Source: Miscanthus floridulus
Lineage: Eukaryota; Streptophyta; Magnoliopsida; Poales; Poaceae
DNA: 64,000 bases
Assembly: GCF_019320115.1 (NCBI RefSeq)
Contig: NC_089597.1
Coordinates: forward strand, 123,157,485-123,221,484
Reading direction: 5' to 3'
Shown here: positions 45,161-57,782 of the stretch, piece after piece
Position numbering within the stretch: position 1 is the first letter of the stretch
Layout: every line of letters begins with the position of its first letter
Translations under genes and position numbers: made by a program
The notes under the pieces: generated by a model
What the model was told of the DNA's origin: nothing
The model's input: the letters and a program-made list of their open reading frames with translations, nothing else
The model's database searches: none

Positions 45161-45745
45161 CTACGCATCGTCCTCAGAGTCAGTGTCAAAGATCTCTCCT
45201 CCATCTTCATCACTAGTAGGCTCTAACTCCTCATCTTCCTCCTCATTAGGTGGAATGTCCTCAGGTACATTGACCTCCATGTCATCATCACCTTCAGCCA
45301 TGATGACACCAGAGCCCATCTCATCCTCATCTTCAGGTGGCAGGAGAGGGTGAAGTTGATTGTGTAACAGGTGAACCTCCTCATGGAGATGGTCATTGTA
45401 CTCTTCGGCAACTACCACTTGCTGCTCTAGCTCCACCTGTCGCGCTCACAACACATTCTCTTCGTGCCAGGCTTCATTCTGTTGGTTCATCACATGATTC
45501 AACATACGTTCACAGTTGCGGTGAGCAACTGTCAACCTCTGAACCTCAAGGGTCTCTTGGTCCCGTTCCTGTGTTACTTGCTCCAAACGGTGTTGAGCCA
45601 CATTCCTCTCAGCAGTCACCCGGGCCAGCTCTGTCCTCAGCCTTTCTGCCTCAGTAGGCTCAGGACGGGGCTCACGAGGAGCTAACCGGTGATGAGGCGC
45701 CCTGCCTCCAGCGGACTTGCGAGCAGTAAGTTTCATGCACGCCAT
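45161..45745 (-). pseudogene. Chromovirus extra ORF, minus copy (H3 tail-like)
   Basis: The same 194-codon frame as 31071-31655, broken by a single TGA at about 45446. The N-terminus reads ACMKLTARKSAGGRAPH: R2 of the H3-like tail is Cys here, but K4, R8, K9 and S10 are kept. The coiled coil is intact to ENVL, and the acidic end (EEDEELEPTSDEDGGEIFD) is intact. ATG at 45745 directly follows a TTTTTGCTACAG acceptor-like site. The two copies differ mostly by transitions, and the frame shows no indel. Confidence 0.8.
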
Positions 45746-46477
45746 CTGTAGCAAAAAGTTGCAACATAAGGGGAGAATCATTTAAGGGATACGAAATTTA
45801 ATTAGTCGGGACAATCATATTTTAAGGGAGGGAGTAATGCAAGAAATGCCATGTATGCTTGAACATGATGCATGCACGATCCGTACATCCTCACAAACCT
45901 AGAAAAATTTAAAGGCTATCGAAATATACGGTGGCATACATACGTTCTCTCGTATACGGTAGCTAGTCGATCTACAACGATACGTTGTTAGTGTACCTGC
46001 AGAAAATTTCATTTTAGCCCAGTAATTTCCCAAAATGCATAAAAAGTAAGCAGTAAACTAAATACTTTCATACATGCATCCCCTGATGCATATACTCTAG
46101 TATCACAGCTACCCGTCAGAGATACCCACATTTAAGTACTCTCATAGATACATGATTGAACATGTAAGTATGCGAGCTACTCTTCCCTAGACCGATGGTT
46201 GGACGGTCATGCTCTCACAACTCCCACTTACCAGAGCGTAGAGGTATTTTGATTCATACATTACCACCCAAGTGGATGGCATCCATACAATAGCACGCCG
46301 TATGGATGACGAAACAGAACAAGCAGGAACCCCCAAGTTAGTACTTTAATAAGCCACCTAAGAGTCCTTATTTGGGCATAAGGGATATGACCACTGGCAA
46401 TACTTAGTATTTAATTTAGGATTTTCACAAATACTTTTGTTTCAAATACATAAATGACATGTTTAGTACCAAATCTT

Positions 46478-46489
46478 GCTCTGATGCCA
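46478..46489 (-). other. Chromovirus primer binding site, minus copy
   Basis: TGGCATCAGAGC on the minus strand, two bases inside the LTR end at 46492, exactly as in the plus copy. Confidence 0.85.
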
Positions 46490-46491
46490 GC

Positions 46492-49106
46492 TGTAACAGA
46501 ACCGACCAAATCATAAGAACGTAAGTACAAAAACAATCACCGAAGCGATTAAATTCCCGTACTTAAGCTCCCATAACCCCGGTAGTCCGAAAATCATGAA
46601 GGATTTCAACCAACTCTCGACATACAAACCAAGACCGTAGTGATTCAACACAACACGTCATTCATTACAACATTTCACAAGTAGCATTCGAATTACATTC
46701 ATCAGAGTTCAAATAACATATTACAAACCAAGTTTGAGTGTGCGGAAGCAACATAGTTTAGTACAAAACATTATAGTTTTCAAATACATTGCCAAGTCTG
46801 AGTTATGTCCTACAAAAGCATTATCAGGTACGAGAACTAGTAGAGACCGTGCCCCACGGTCTAGTCTTCATCCCTAGCTAGGAGAAGGCAGTACTTGTAG
46901 CAACCAAAGTAGAACTGGTCATCTACAACAGGTGGGAGATAAACCCTGAGTACGAGAAGGTACTCAGCTAGACTTACCCATCAAACCAGAAATAAAAGAC
47001 ACCAAGGATCATGCAAGGCTTATGAGGTGGGCTAGCTTGACACAGTTGCATAAAAGAGCTTATGATTATAGTAACCAATTTAAACTTAGCATCAAGCTTA
47101 ACATCATTTACCTGTCCACTAGATTAGCACCTGTACTAGAGCACTCACTTATTAGGAGCAAACAATATTAACCATAGCAGGTATAATAAGGTTGTCATCA
47201 TCATATCATCATTTCCGAACTATTATGTTATTTAGTGTATCTACTTTGGAGATAAGCCCGCCAAGTTCTCACTAACCGGGAGAGACGGCGACTCGAATCG
47301 AATTACAACTCAGCTGAGGGGGTATTCCTAACTCTCACCCTGGCATACTTAGCAAGGGTAGCCATGGGTCACCTTTGGAACATCTCAGGAACCAAATTCG
47401 TGGGTTCGATCAGCGCCAGCACTCTCAGGGATTACCCTTCTGCTAGGACGATCAGGACTTTTAAATCACCTGCCCTTGGACTCACGCCTACGGCTCCCTT
47501 CCGAGGCGCACTTTATACTTATCGACTCCCGGCCTAAGGTGAGCTACTCGGCTTTGCGGTCGGTCTTCGGACATGGCCAACTAAGAGAGAGGCATGCGTT
47601 CAACATGAACAGGAAAGGCTCCAAGATTCAATCCTTAATCGACACAGAAGGAGTCACTGCAAACCGGCAAGCCTCCGTTCGGTCTTCATTTCAAATTAAG
47701 ACTGGTTCTTTTCCATGATAGCAAATATAGCCAACCGTGCCACATGTATATTCCTATATCTCGTAGGTGACAGGAAATCACCCGACTTCTACCGTGTTTA
47801 AGCAGGGCTAAGCACTATGCGAACCTGAGCTACATAGGATTCATGGTAACAATATCTGGACAAGGATTGGATAACCAATGCAGCAAGTGTTTACATCCAA
47901 CACCTAAACTTAATGCAACAATATATATATGTAACAATAATACTATAACTGCATTTCAGAAATTAGGAGGCTTAATATGCTCCAGGGCTTGCCTTTCATA
48001 AAGTTGCACGGACGGTGATCCAGGCACTCAACGGCGACCTCGTCTGGCACTTCTCCTGAAGGTGGCACCTCCTGAACCTCCGGTGTCGGCTGCTGCTGCT
48101 CGCTCGGTTCCTCAAATTCCAGCAGTGTTACTCCCTCCGGTACACCTATTGCATGCCGATGCACAAGATAAATATCATGGATGCATAAGGAATGACATGA
48201 TGCTCATGATAAATGAATCACAGTAAGTGTTTATGAAAGCATCACTGGACACTCGTTTACCGAGTAAGAATAGTTCTATTCAAAACACTTTAAGCGTGTA
48301 TCTAACTTAACTTAAAGAACAAGATCAACTTACCTAACTTGCATAACCTAAGATAAAGATGCTCATCTTCAGTTAAAGGCCTAACACCTAGGAACATTAC
48401 CACAAACTTAGAAATAGTAAAGGTATACATAAATTAACATTTAAAGTTTTATATGCACACAAGTCGTCCCTTAATTCAATCACAACAAGAGTTCTACAAT
48501 TCCAAATGACTTGCATAAGGACATTCTAAAAAGCTCATGAAATTCTCAACAAATCAATTGTAAACATCACAGTATGATTCTTACGTTAACCAAATTGAAT
48601 TCTAGTAAATCTGGAATCTGTCCAGAAATGACAGGGCTACTAACTTAATTATTTAATGATGATGCAATAGCCTAATCTGACCAAACCAAGTTTACCAACT
48701 TGTTGCACATACCAGAGGAACACTAGAAAGTATAGTGCTAACTTCTAAATAAATTATTTAATATCCTTTTCAAATTTATTTAGTTAATTAGGTGATTAAA
48801 GCAATATATAGTAAAACTATTCATAAAAATCCACAAAAATTATAGTATCTATCTCACGCTTCACATAGACTATCATAAAAATTACAGTATCCAGAATAAC
48901 AGGTGGCATGTCTATTTTTAGCATAATTAGGAAACCCTATTGAAAAGTGTCAAGCAATAGATTTTTTATTTTTCCTAGTATCATTCTAGCATAAGAATAG
49001 CACTCACCAATTTTTACCTTTACTGGATCTATAGAAAAATTATGAAAATTCACACAAGATCCATCCATGCAAATAAGATAATTTTGTATTTCCTACATAC
49101 AGTGTC
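46492..49106 (-). repeat. Chromovirus 5' LTR, minus copy, cut by the assembly gap
   Basis: It matches the inner 2.6 kb of the LTR at 25663-30316 in reverse, including the acidic exon-like segment (about 48147-47992) and the conserved module near 46910-46990. The outer 2 kb fall in or beyond the N run; sequence after the gap is unrelated. Confidence 0.9.
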
Positions 49107-49206
49107 NNNNNNNNNNNNNNNNNNNNNNNNNNNNNNNNNNNNNNNNNNNNNNNNNNNNNNNNNNNNNNNNNNNNNNNNNNNNNNNNNNNNNNNNNNNNNN
49201 NNNNNN
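49107..49206. other. Assembly gap (100 N)
   Basis: Exactly 100 N, the usual placeholder for a gap of unknown size. Adjacency of the sequences on each side is not established. Confidence 0.99.
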
Positions 49207-49780
49207 ACTTACCATGGAGTCCGAACTCGCAAACCTATCGGTGAAGCTCGAGAACACCCAGGAGCAGGTTAAGTCTGCCCAGCAGTTAGTCCGGTCGACC
49301 TACAGCTCGCCACGGAGGTGAGTTTTCTCGTATTTGTCCTTGACCTCTAAGTCTCTTGTTGGTTGCCTCAGCATGCTTGCCTTTTGTCTTCATAGGGTCT
49401 GAAGTATGTGTCATCTCGCAAGTCCCGCTTCCTCTAGATGGAGCATGCCTGGGTGGCTCAGCTTGAGCGTTGGCTAGAGTCTGCCTATCATGAGTCCTAG
49501 GACCAGGTGGCCAAGGTGACCGTGGTGCGGGCGGAGGAGCAGCGTGCAGCGGAGCGGGCGACCGCCACTGAGCGGGGCTTGAGGCAGTAAAGGCTCGCTA
49601 GGTGGAGACCGAGGTGGGGTTGTAGAAATCCCTAGCGGACACTAAGGCGGTGCTCCAAAACCCTAGAGACCCTTGAGTCAGAGTAGAGCGCCTTGGTGTC
49701 AGAGCAGAGCGCCCTAGATTTGGTGTGAAAGGCCCTAGAGTCAGAGAATGTCATTGTTGTCAGCCTTCAGGCGGTAGGCG
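49207..49780 (+). pseudogene. Coiled-coil retroelement ORF fragment, unclassified
   Basis: Frames read MESELANLSVKLENTQEQVK and onwards, then an intron-like GTGAGTTTTC...TTCATAG, then AWVAQLERWLESAYHES and an alanine/glutamate-rich stretch with stops. Such coiled-coil ORFs are common in grass Gypsy elements. I cannot assign it to a specific one. Confidence 0.4.
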
Positions 49781-51378
49781 TCTGGTCGGATCATTTCAAC
49801 CTTTAGTCGTCTGGATCCTTGTCCACTATGCCCCCTTTCTTGGCTGCTGCTTCTTCGCCTTCTTCTTCTTTTGGCCCACCGGCCTGTCGTAGAAGGCGCT
49901 TGAGGAGCTCGCAGTCCTTGTAGAGGTGTTTGATGGGTAGGCATGGTTGGTGCACGGGCTCTCCATGAGCTCGTGAAAGTGGGCCGGAAGTCCTACTAGG
50001 ACTGTTTTGCCCGCGTGATCAGTCGTGGCGACCAACGTAGAGTTGGCCGGTCGGCGGCAATCCTTTCTATTCTTTTTCCCCCTCTGCGTGGAGGGGCCTT
50101 TGTCCTAATCTTAGCACTTGGCCTTGCCTTGCCTCGGCCTCCATTGGAGCACTGCAGGAGCGGCGCTCGCTGGATGCGTTGGTCAAAGGCCCGTGGTCTC
50201 AGGCCATCCGGGCTGGGACTCCAGTCACTGCTATGAGCGTCTCAGTTTGGCTCGAGCCGCTCGTGTACAGGCAGTCAGTGCGGAGCGGCCGTCAAGTCAA
50301 GACAAGGCACCGATGCAGCCTCTTGTGTCGTGCTTGGTGGTTGTAGCGGTGAGCGGGTGGAGCGACTCATCTACTACATCCCCATTCCCCTAGTGGGGAG
50401 TGAGGCCACGAGTTGGTGTCGCGATTGGAGCTCTTCGCTTGCTGAACGGTGGCGGTCTCCACTAGTGCCCGGAGGTTTCGGTGGATCGCCTGTTCTTGAG
50501 GGTCGTTCGGCTCGAGAAGGCCACACAGAAGCATTGCCATAGCGGTGATGTTCTGATTGACCCGAACAAACTGTGGGGGATCGTTCCCCCTATCCATGGT
50601 GTTGCGTTGGACTCAACGGGCGCCGTTCGCCGGTTTATGCGCACGGGCGCAGTGTGGTGCGCTGAGCGTGCTGGCGTAGTCAGTGGCTAGTGCAGCCACT
50701 GTTGTTGTAGTTCCTTGCCATGCTCCTATGAGAGCGTGGGGGCTGCACACGAGGGTCTAGAGGGGTGTGAGTCTACAAGGACTTCACTACCACCGGTGGC
50801 TATCCCGGAGCATCCACCATGGTGCACTCCCAGGACGGACGGTGGCTAGGTGCCACATCGCCGATGCTGGAGCCGTCACTCTCAACATCATCCATGAGCT
50901 CATCATCCCCACAAATTTGGATGTGAGAGGGGGCGCCGCCGGCAACCTTTGGAGGCCCCAGGCATATGCGTCCACAAGAGATGCAAGGCCGTAGGGGAAC
51001 CGGTCGTGCGGCAATCGCAGTAGGGACAATGGGGTCCCTCTGGATAATCGGCGGAAGATAAAGAATAGTAAGTAAATAATAGCATGTGTTATTTATAATG
51101 GGGTATGAGTAGAGAGTTTGCTTGGAATGAAGCGTAGGTGCCTCATCGTTGAAGTCATCGTGAGTTCCAAAGCCGATGGAGGGAGCCCCTCCGGCAGGTG
51201 CCGAAATGAGTGCCTCCTCATGGAGGTGTAGTACGCCAAGCCAGTCGACGATGAAGTCCAAGCTTCCGAAGAGGAAGGCCTAAGATGGCTCTAAGATGGG
51301 TGGAACCCACATCCCAACCGGTGGGAGAGCGAGAAACTCGAGTGAGCCAAAATGAGTCGTATCGCCTGAACTCGCCAT
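49780..51378 (-). pseudogene. Tat-type Gypsy gag region, minus strand
   Basis: From ATG at 51378 the minus strand reads ASSGDTTHFGSLEFLALPPV, a TAG near 51282, then the same frame from DFIVDWLGVLHLHEEAL to 50800. Downstream are AIHRNLRALVETATVQQ (about 50480) and LYKDCELLKRLLRQ followed by a lysine/glutamate-rich tail (about 49930-49830). These are blocks of the gag region of Tat-lineage elements (RIRE2/Retand-like). Frameshifts and stops are many. It runs opposite to the pol fragment that follows. Confidence 0.65.
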
Positions 51379-51439
51379 GGCGAAGGTGGTGGAAAGTGGG
51401 CCATTCGATGACCAAAAAGTGTTGAACATACAACGTCTG

Positions 51440-51458
51440 CCCCACGGTGGGTGCCAAC
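51440..51458 (-). other. Tat-type primer binding site
   Basis: On the minus strand GTTGGCACCCACCGTGGGG directly follows the LTR end ...CACCGATA. This form is typical of Tat-lineage elements. Confidence 0.6.
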
Positions 51459-51715
51459 TATCGGTGCAGAAAGTGACCAACAAGTAAATATTTGTAGTTT
51501 TGCCATACGTTCTGATTGTAGGGGGGCCTAGCACTCAATGACATAGGGTTTATACTGGTCCAGGCAATGTACCCTACGTCCAGTTTGAGTCAGTCGGTGA
51601 CTTTATTTCTGAGCCCAAGTGCTCGAAGTTTGCAGTGGGGTTACAAACGAGAAGGAGAAAGATGGGGGGGTACAAGAGGTCCGGTCGGACTTCAATCAGA
51701 AGGGCCGAGAGTCCA
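51459..51715 (-). repeat. Tat-type LTR fragment, minus
   Basis: About 255 bp, matching 55551-55795 with substitutions. It breaks off at 51715, where plus-strand RT sequence starts in mid-domain. Confidence 0.7.
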
Positions 51716-54600
51716 AAGGATCCATTTCCTTTGCCACGCATAGACCAAGTAGTCGACTCAACCTCAGGGTGCGAAACCCTTTGCTTCCTTGATGTGTACT
51801 CCGAGTACCATCAAATTGCGATGAAAGAGTCTGATTAGCTCATGACCTCTTTAATCACCCCATTTGAATTATTCTGCTACCTCATAATGTCATTTGATCT
51901 AAAAACACGGAGGCCATGTACCAGCATTGTACGCTCAAGTGTTTTGGGGACCTCATCGGGTGAACCATTGAGGCCAACGTGGATGACATCGTGGTCAAAT
52001 CCAAATGGGCTGACCAAGTCATAGCTGACCTAGAGCAGACCTTCACGAAACTCTAAGCAAACGGCATCAAGCTCAACCCCAAGAAGTGTGTTTTTGGGGT
52101 CCCAAGGGGTATGCTGCTGGGTTTTATTGTTTTCAAGCATGGCATCCAAGCCAACCTAGAGAAGATCTTGGCCATCATGAGGATGGGCCCAATTCAGAAT
52201 GAAAAGGGGGTACAACAAGTTATAGGGTGCCTTACCACGCTTAGTCACTTTATCTCATGCCCCGATGAACAAGGTCTCCCCCTCTATTGTCTCCAGAAGA
52301 AGGCCGACCATTTTGAATGGATGCTCGAGGCCTAGGAGGCACTTGACATGGTCAAGCAGCTTCTGACAAAGGCCCCGATCCTAGTCCCCCAACCAATGGG
52401 GAACCGCTTCTGCTCTACATCATGGCCACCACACAAGTGGTCAGCACCGCCCTAGTGGTAGAGCGAGAAGAAGAGGGACACACCCTCAAACTACAGCGTC
52501 CCGTGTACTTCATTAGCGAGGTATTGTGCAATTCTAAGTCCCGCTACCCCAAATCTAGAAGCTCCTGTATGCCATCCTCATCACCAAGAGGAAGTTGCGT
52601 CACTACTTTGAGTCACATACAATGATGGTCGTGATGTCCTTTCCTCTCGGTGAGGTCATCCAAAATAGGGATGCCATAGGAAGAATCACCAAGTGGGCAC
52701 ATGAGCTGATGGGTCAAGTCATTTCATATGCCCCCCAGATGGCCATCAAGTCCTAAGTGTTGGCTGATTTTGTTGCAGAATGGACCGAGATCCAAATGCT
52801 ACCAGCAGCCATCAACCAAGAGTACTAAATGATGTACTTCGACGGAGCACTAACAAAGAAAGGCGTTGACGCAGGGCTAGTCTTTGTTTTGCCCCTTGGG
52901 GTATGCATGAGGTACATGGTTCGCATCCATTTCCCCTCCTCCAATTCATGTGTCCGAGTATGAGGCACTCATCAACGGCCTATGCATCGCCATCGAGCTG
53001 GGTATCCGATGGCTTGACGTCTAGGGTGACTCCCAGCTGGTCATCGACCAAGTCATGAAGGAATCAAGCTACCACAACGCCAAGATGGCTGCATATTTCC
53101 AAGAAGTTCACCAGTTGGAGGACAAGTTTGACGGTCTTGAGCTCAATCACATCTAGAGGCATCTCAACGAGGCGGCCGACGCGCTAGCGAAAGCGACATC
53201 CAGCCGAGAGCCAGTGCTAATAGGCGTCTTTGCCAACGATTAGTACAATCCCTTGGTCTACCATGAGGAACCAAAATAGACCAGTGACGCGCTGCCTACC
53301 CTAGGCTTGGGGACTAACCGGTCGTTAGCTCCATCCAACCCCGAAGTCATGGAGATTGACGAGGATCCAGCGACAAAGCCTGACCCTCTGAGCGACTGGA
53401 GGATGCCTTACCATGACTACCTCCTCCATGAGGCGCTACCAACAGACAAAATGGAGGCTCAATGGCTCATGCATCACGCCAAGTCCTTTGTCCTTATTGA
53501 GGGCGAGCTCTACAAGCGAAGCCACACCAGGATCCTACAGCGCTGCATCTCCATCGAATAAGGAAAGCAGTTGTTGAGCGATATCTAGGTGGGCTCTACG
53601 GGCACCATGCCGTGCCTAGGACCCTAGTCGAAAATGCATTTCGATAGGGCTTCTACTGGCCGACCATAGTAGCCAATGCTGAATAGAGTGTGCGCACCTA
53701 TGAAGGGTGTCAATACTACACTCGGCAGACCCACCTGCTGGCCCAAGTACTCCAAACGATCCCCATCACATGGCCATTCGTGGTCTGATGGCTTGATCTA
53801 GTCAGACCTCTCAAGAGGGCGCTCGGGGGCAATACACACTTGCTTGTTGCCATAGACAAGTTTACAAAGTGGATAGAGGCTCGACCAATCTCCGCAATCA
53901 AGTCCAAGCAAGTCATGTTGTTCTTCCTTGACATCGTCCATCGCTTTGGGGTCCCAAACTCCATCATCACGAACAACGGCACACAGTTCACTGGAAAGAA
54001 GTTCCTCCGATTCTATGATGAATACCATATCTACATCAATTGGGCCACTGTGGCACACCCCCACACGAACGGGCAGGTCAAGCGTGCAAACAGCATGGTC
54101 CTACATGGCCTTAAGCCTAAGATCTTCAATAGGTTGAACAAGTTTGGTGGATGATGGGTCGTGGAGCTTCCCATAGTGCTCTGGAGCCTAAGGACAACCC
54201 CCAGCCAGGCCACCGACTACACACCATTCTTCATGGTCTATGGTTTCGAGGCTATCCTCCTAACCGACCTCGATTATGGAGCACCGAGGGTTAGGGCGTA
54301 TGACGAATAGGGAGCTGAGGCATCCCTCGAGGATGCCATGGACTAGCTAGATGAAACGCTCGATGTCACCCTCCTTTGCTCATCCAAGTACTAGCAAGCG
54401 TTGCACCAGTACCACAGCCATCGAGTGTGGGGTCGGGCCTTCAACATCGAGGACTTGGTGCTCCACCTCATCTAAAGCAACAAGAACCGCCACAAGCTTT
54501 CTCCACCATGGGAGGGACTGTACATCATCATGGAAGTGCTCCGACCAGGCACCTACAATCTCAAGACCACGACGAACGAGGCCCTCCATATGCTAGGAGG
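51716..54600 (+). pseudogene. Tat-type Gypsy pol (RT, RNase H, integrase)
   Basis: Begins inside RT (DPFPLPRIDQVVDST), then NVDDIVVKSKWADQ near 51974, KLNPKKCVFGVP and GLPLYCLQKKADHFEW. RNase H follows (MYFDGALTKKG; EYEALINGLCIAIELGI). The integrase has the finger region near 53600-53720 and LLVAIDKFTKWIEARPI; the catalytic Glu position reads GQVKRAN, a Lys. Frameshifts and TAG/TAA stops are scattered throughout. The N-terminal RT and protease are missing, and gag lies inverted to the left. Confidence 0.85.
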
Positions 54601-55550
54601 TGATGTTGGAACAACACCATGGATCCATTGGAGGTGGAGGCAGATGGATGTGAGCTAAACAGTAGTGGAGGAGTCGAGGCTACAGAACTAGGGCTCCAGA
54701 GGTGGACTAGCAAGCATGGCAGATCTGAAATGGCAATGGCGGAGAAACAAAGAAGGTAAGGTTGTGGTTTTGGAGTGTAGAGACATCAAGGGGAAGGCCG
54801 CTATTTATAAGGCGGAGTAGGGTGAGAAGGCAAACCGTCCTCCAAGATTCAAGCACCCACTGCGCCATGACACGACACCTCCCTCCGAAGATCGTGCACA
54901 CACAATCTCTAGCCATGCCCTCAAAGGGCATGCTGGATAACGATTCACCCGATCGATAAGCTAAGAACCATTGTAGGTAAGGACGGATACAGAGCTGAAA
55001 ATGCTCCTACAACCCATTGAGGCCTAGGAGTTCAAAGGTCACCCACCAACGGGTTCACCACCACTCTGGAGCACCCTAAGAGCGAGGGGTGGGAAGGGAT
55101 GGGCCCGCTAGCGACCACTACCTAGACGCACGAGCACCGCGGGCATCCCAGTCGGATACGATCCATGTTTTTTCCTTGAAGAAAGGCAAAGAGCCCTCGG
55201 GACCGATCGAACAGACCCAAGAACTATATAGATTGACCGCTGAGAATCTAGAGTCGGTCACCAACTAACCTAAGCTGGACCCCCATGAACGGGATGCCAA
55301 AGCCCCACTCGGACTAGCCCATTAATAGCTCATCGAGCACCATAATTGGTCCATAGAGGAAAATCATGGCATGGCACAAAGACGAGTCGACCCTCAACTG
55401 GACTCTAGCTATGGGTGAAGGCTCGAGGAAAGTTGGACTCACAAGTAGACCGAACGCGCAGTCGTAGAACGACAAACCCCCATAGGGGTTGGAATTAGAA
55501 AAGACCTTTTTCGACTCACCAAATCTCACAGCTATACCCCCAAGGGGTCC
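54601..55550 (-). other. Tat 3' region with antisense promoter-like site
   Basis: No sense ORF. On the minus strand TTATAAATAG (54810-54801) is a good TATA box followed by a leader-like stretch. Tat-lineage elements often carry an antisense ORF with its own promoter after pol, and this could be a decayed one. No intact antisense protein is visible. Confidence 0.4.
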
Positions 55551-56340
55551 TATCAGTGCAGAAAGTGACCAATAAGTAATTATTTATAGTTTTATTGTAC
55601 GTTGTGATCAGAGGTGGCCTAGCACTCAATGACATAGGGTTTATACTGGTTCAGGCAATGTGCCCCACGTCCAGTTTGAGTCAGTTGATGACTTTATTTC
55701 TGAGCCTAGGTGCTCGAAGTTTGCAGTGGGGTTACAAACAAGAAGGAGAAAGATGGGGTGTACGAGAGGTCCGGTCAGAAGGGCCAAGTGTGACAGGAGC
55801 TCTGCTATGGGCTAAGTGTTCAAGCGTGTGCTTGAGGTTCGAACCTGGTGGTTATGTGGTTGTGAACTAGTGAACTTGATCAATCTAATGAATCTAGAAT
55901 CACTTCCATGTTGGGAGAGAGCATGTCCCCTTTTATAGATGAAGGGGATGGCCTTACAAGTGAGAGGGAGAGATTACGTATGCTTCTAAGCCTTGTTGCC
56001 CACGTCGGCGGATACAGGATGATGGTAGGCACCCACAACACTATTGGATATCGGATGCACGTGGGAGGTTGCATCATTTTGTTTGGGTATGGCGATGTCG
56101 GTACCTGCTATACTGTTGATGCCCAAAGGCATGTGAGGGGTTTCACCATGTTCACTCGGTACGGTAAATGCCAGTGCCCACAACACTGTCGATGCTCAGA
56201 GGCATGTGGGGGGGAGCCTTACTGTATGGGAGTTAATGGCGCCCACAATACTATAGAGAAAATGTTGGTGCCTACAACACTATTTGTGTTAGAGAGGTTG
56301 CATAGCACTATTTCTACAGGTGTATAGGGTACGGTCCTAG
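55551..56340 (-). repeat. Tat-type LTR, minus (right boundary uncertain)
   Basis: On the minus strand it ends CACTTTCTGCACTGATA at 55551. A TATAAAAGGGG box lies at 55937-55928, and the first 250 bp match 51459-51715. The U3 boundary on the right cannot be fixed; it may run to 56900. Confidence 0.55.
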
Positions 56341-56920
56341 TATCGTATTTTGACTTGTGCGCCTTGCTTTGCTTTCTCCGTTCGTTCCCTGGTCCTTTCC
56401 GAGTGGGGTGTCCCCAATCGGTTGGTCCTAGTCAGCTCTGGTTGCACCAGTTGGAGAAGAGTAGTGAGCGGGGTTTTTGCGTACCTCGGTCGAAGACGTG
56501 GGGATGGAGTCAGAATTAGTGCTTTTGCCAGGCCTTTCGGTCGGAGAGGTCAACCAGAGGTAGGCTAGAGACCGAAGTGAGCCCTCCGGTCAAAAAGGTG
56601 GGCTGGAGTTAGAAAACGAGCACCGCTCCTCCTCGGCCAGACCTTCCAGTCAGTGATTGGATCGCCCTTTTAGCCTATTGTTTAGATACCTAGCCTAGCC
56701 CATGAGTTGCGCGTTGTCTGCTTGGACCAAGCCTTTATTGGGAAGCCAGTTTGCGACAGACTCTGGGTTTATGAACTTGATAGGTATGATCATGACGAAA
56801 GAGAATCGTCGTCCCTAGGACATGCCGTGGGCAACAAAGGAAGGCCAAGGCCCTTAGAGTCCTCCCATTCAGAAAAGCCTTTGAAGGAGTTTTCTACTCC
56901 TCCGCAGGCTTAGGGGCTAC
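56341..56920 (+). other. Tat 3' UTR and polypurine-like end
   Basis: GC-rich sequence without ORFs. It ends in GGCTTAGGGGCTAC, the purine-rich block that precedes LTRs of this type. Confidence 0.4.
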
Positions 56921-57027
56921 TATCAGGGACCAATATTAGGGTACCTAAAGAGGAGCTAATGGTCATCAATATTAATTCATCCGAGCAGTCAAAAGCACGA
57001 CTACAGCTCCAACCGACCCTCAGGTGT

Positions 57028-57570
57028 GTGGGCTCCACCTTGTCTGACCTCTAGGGGAGGGCTCCACCTCGCCCAACCCCAAGGCCATGGGCTCTGCCTT
57101 GCCCTACCCCAAGGTCATAGGCTTCATCTTGCCTGGCCTCAAGGTCATGGGCTCTGCCTCGCCCGACCTCTAGGGGAGGGCTCCACCTCACCTGACCCCA
57201 AGGCCATGGGCTTTGCATCGCCCAACCCCAAGGTCGCTTGCTCCATCTCACCTGAACTCAAGGTCGTGGGCTTTGCCTCGCCCGACCCTTAGGTCACGAG
57301 CTCTGCCTTGCCTGACCCTGAGGCCACGGGCTCTGCCTCGTCTGACCCTAAGGCCACAGGCTCCGCCTCGCCTGACCCCGAGGCCACAGGCTTTGCCTTG
57401 CACGATCTCAAGGGCCGTGGGCTCCGCCTCACCCGACCCTTGGGTTTGTGCTCCACCTCGCCTGACCCCGAGGATGCAGGCTCCACCTTGCCCGACCTCA
57501 AGGCCACTAGCTCCACCTCACGGTGACCAGTGGGTTTGTGCTCCGCCTCACCTGACCCCTTGGGTGTAGG
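57028..57570 (+). repeat. 30-bp tandem repeat array in U3
   Basis: About 17 copies of a 30-bp unit (consensus like GACCCCGAGGCCACGGGCTC plus CGCCTCGCCT), diverged by 10-25 percent by eye. The period is a multiple of three, so long open frames (PDPEATGSAS-type) appear on both strands; I do not regard them as genes. Confidence 0.85.
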
Positions 57571-57782
57571 CTCCGCCTCGCCCGACGGGGATCCATACCA
57601 TCACCAACCACTCTAGGTCCAAGCATATGGGCTTGGTCAAAGCTATGACACCAGGGAAGAGACTAGCATGCCTCGATGTAACCCATGGCCATGACGGGCC
57701 ATACCTGAGGGTTCACATCAAGAACAGCGTTGGGCGTGCCGGTGATGTTCTGTCTAACCCTCGTACGAATGATGATAGGCGC

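Noticed and set aside
57026..57569. Proline/alanine repeat ORFs on both strands
   Set aside because: By-product of the 30-bp array in an LTR.
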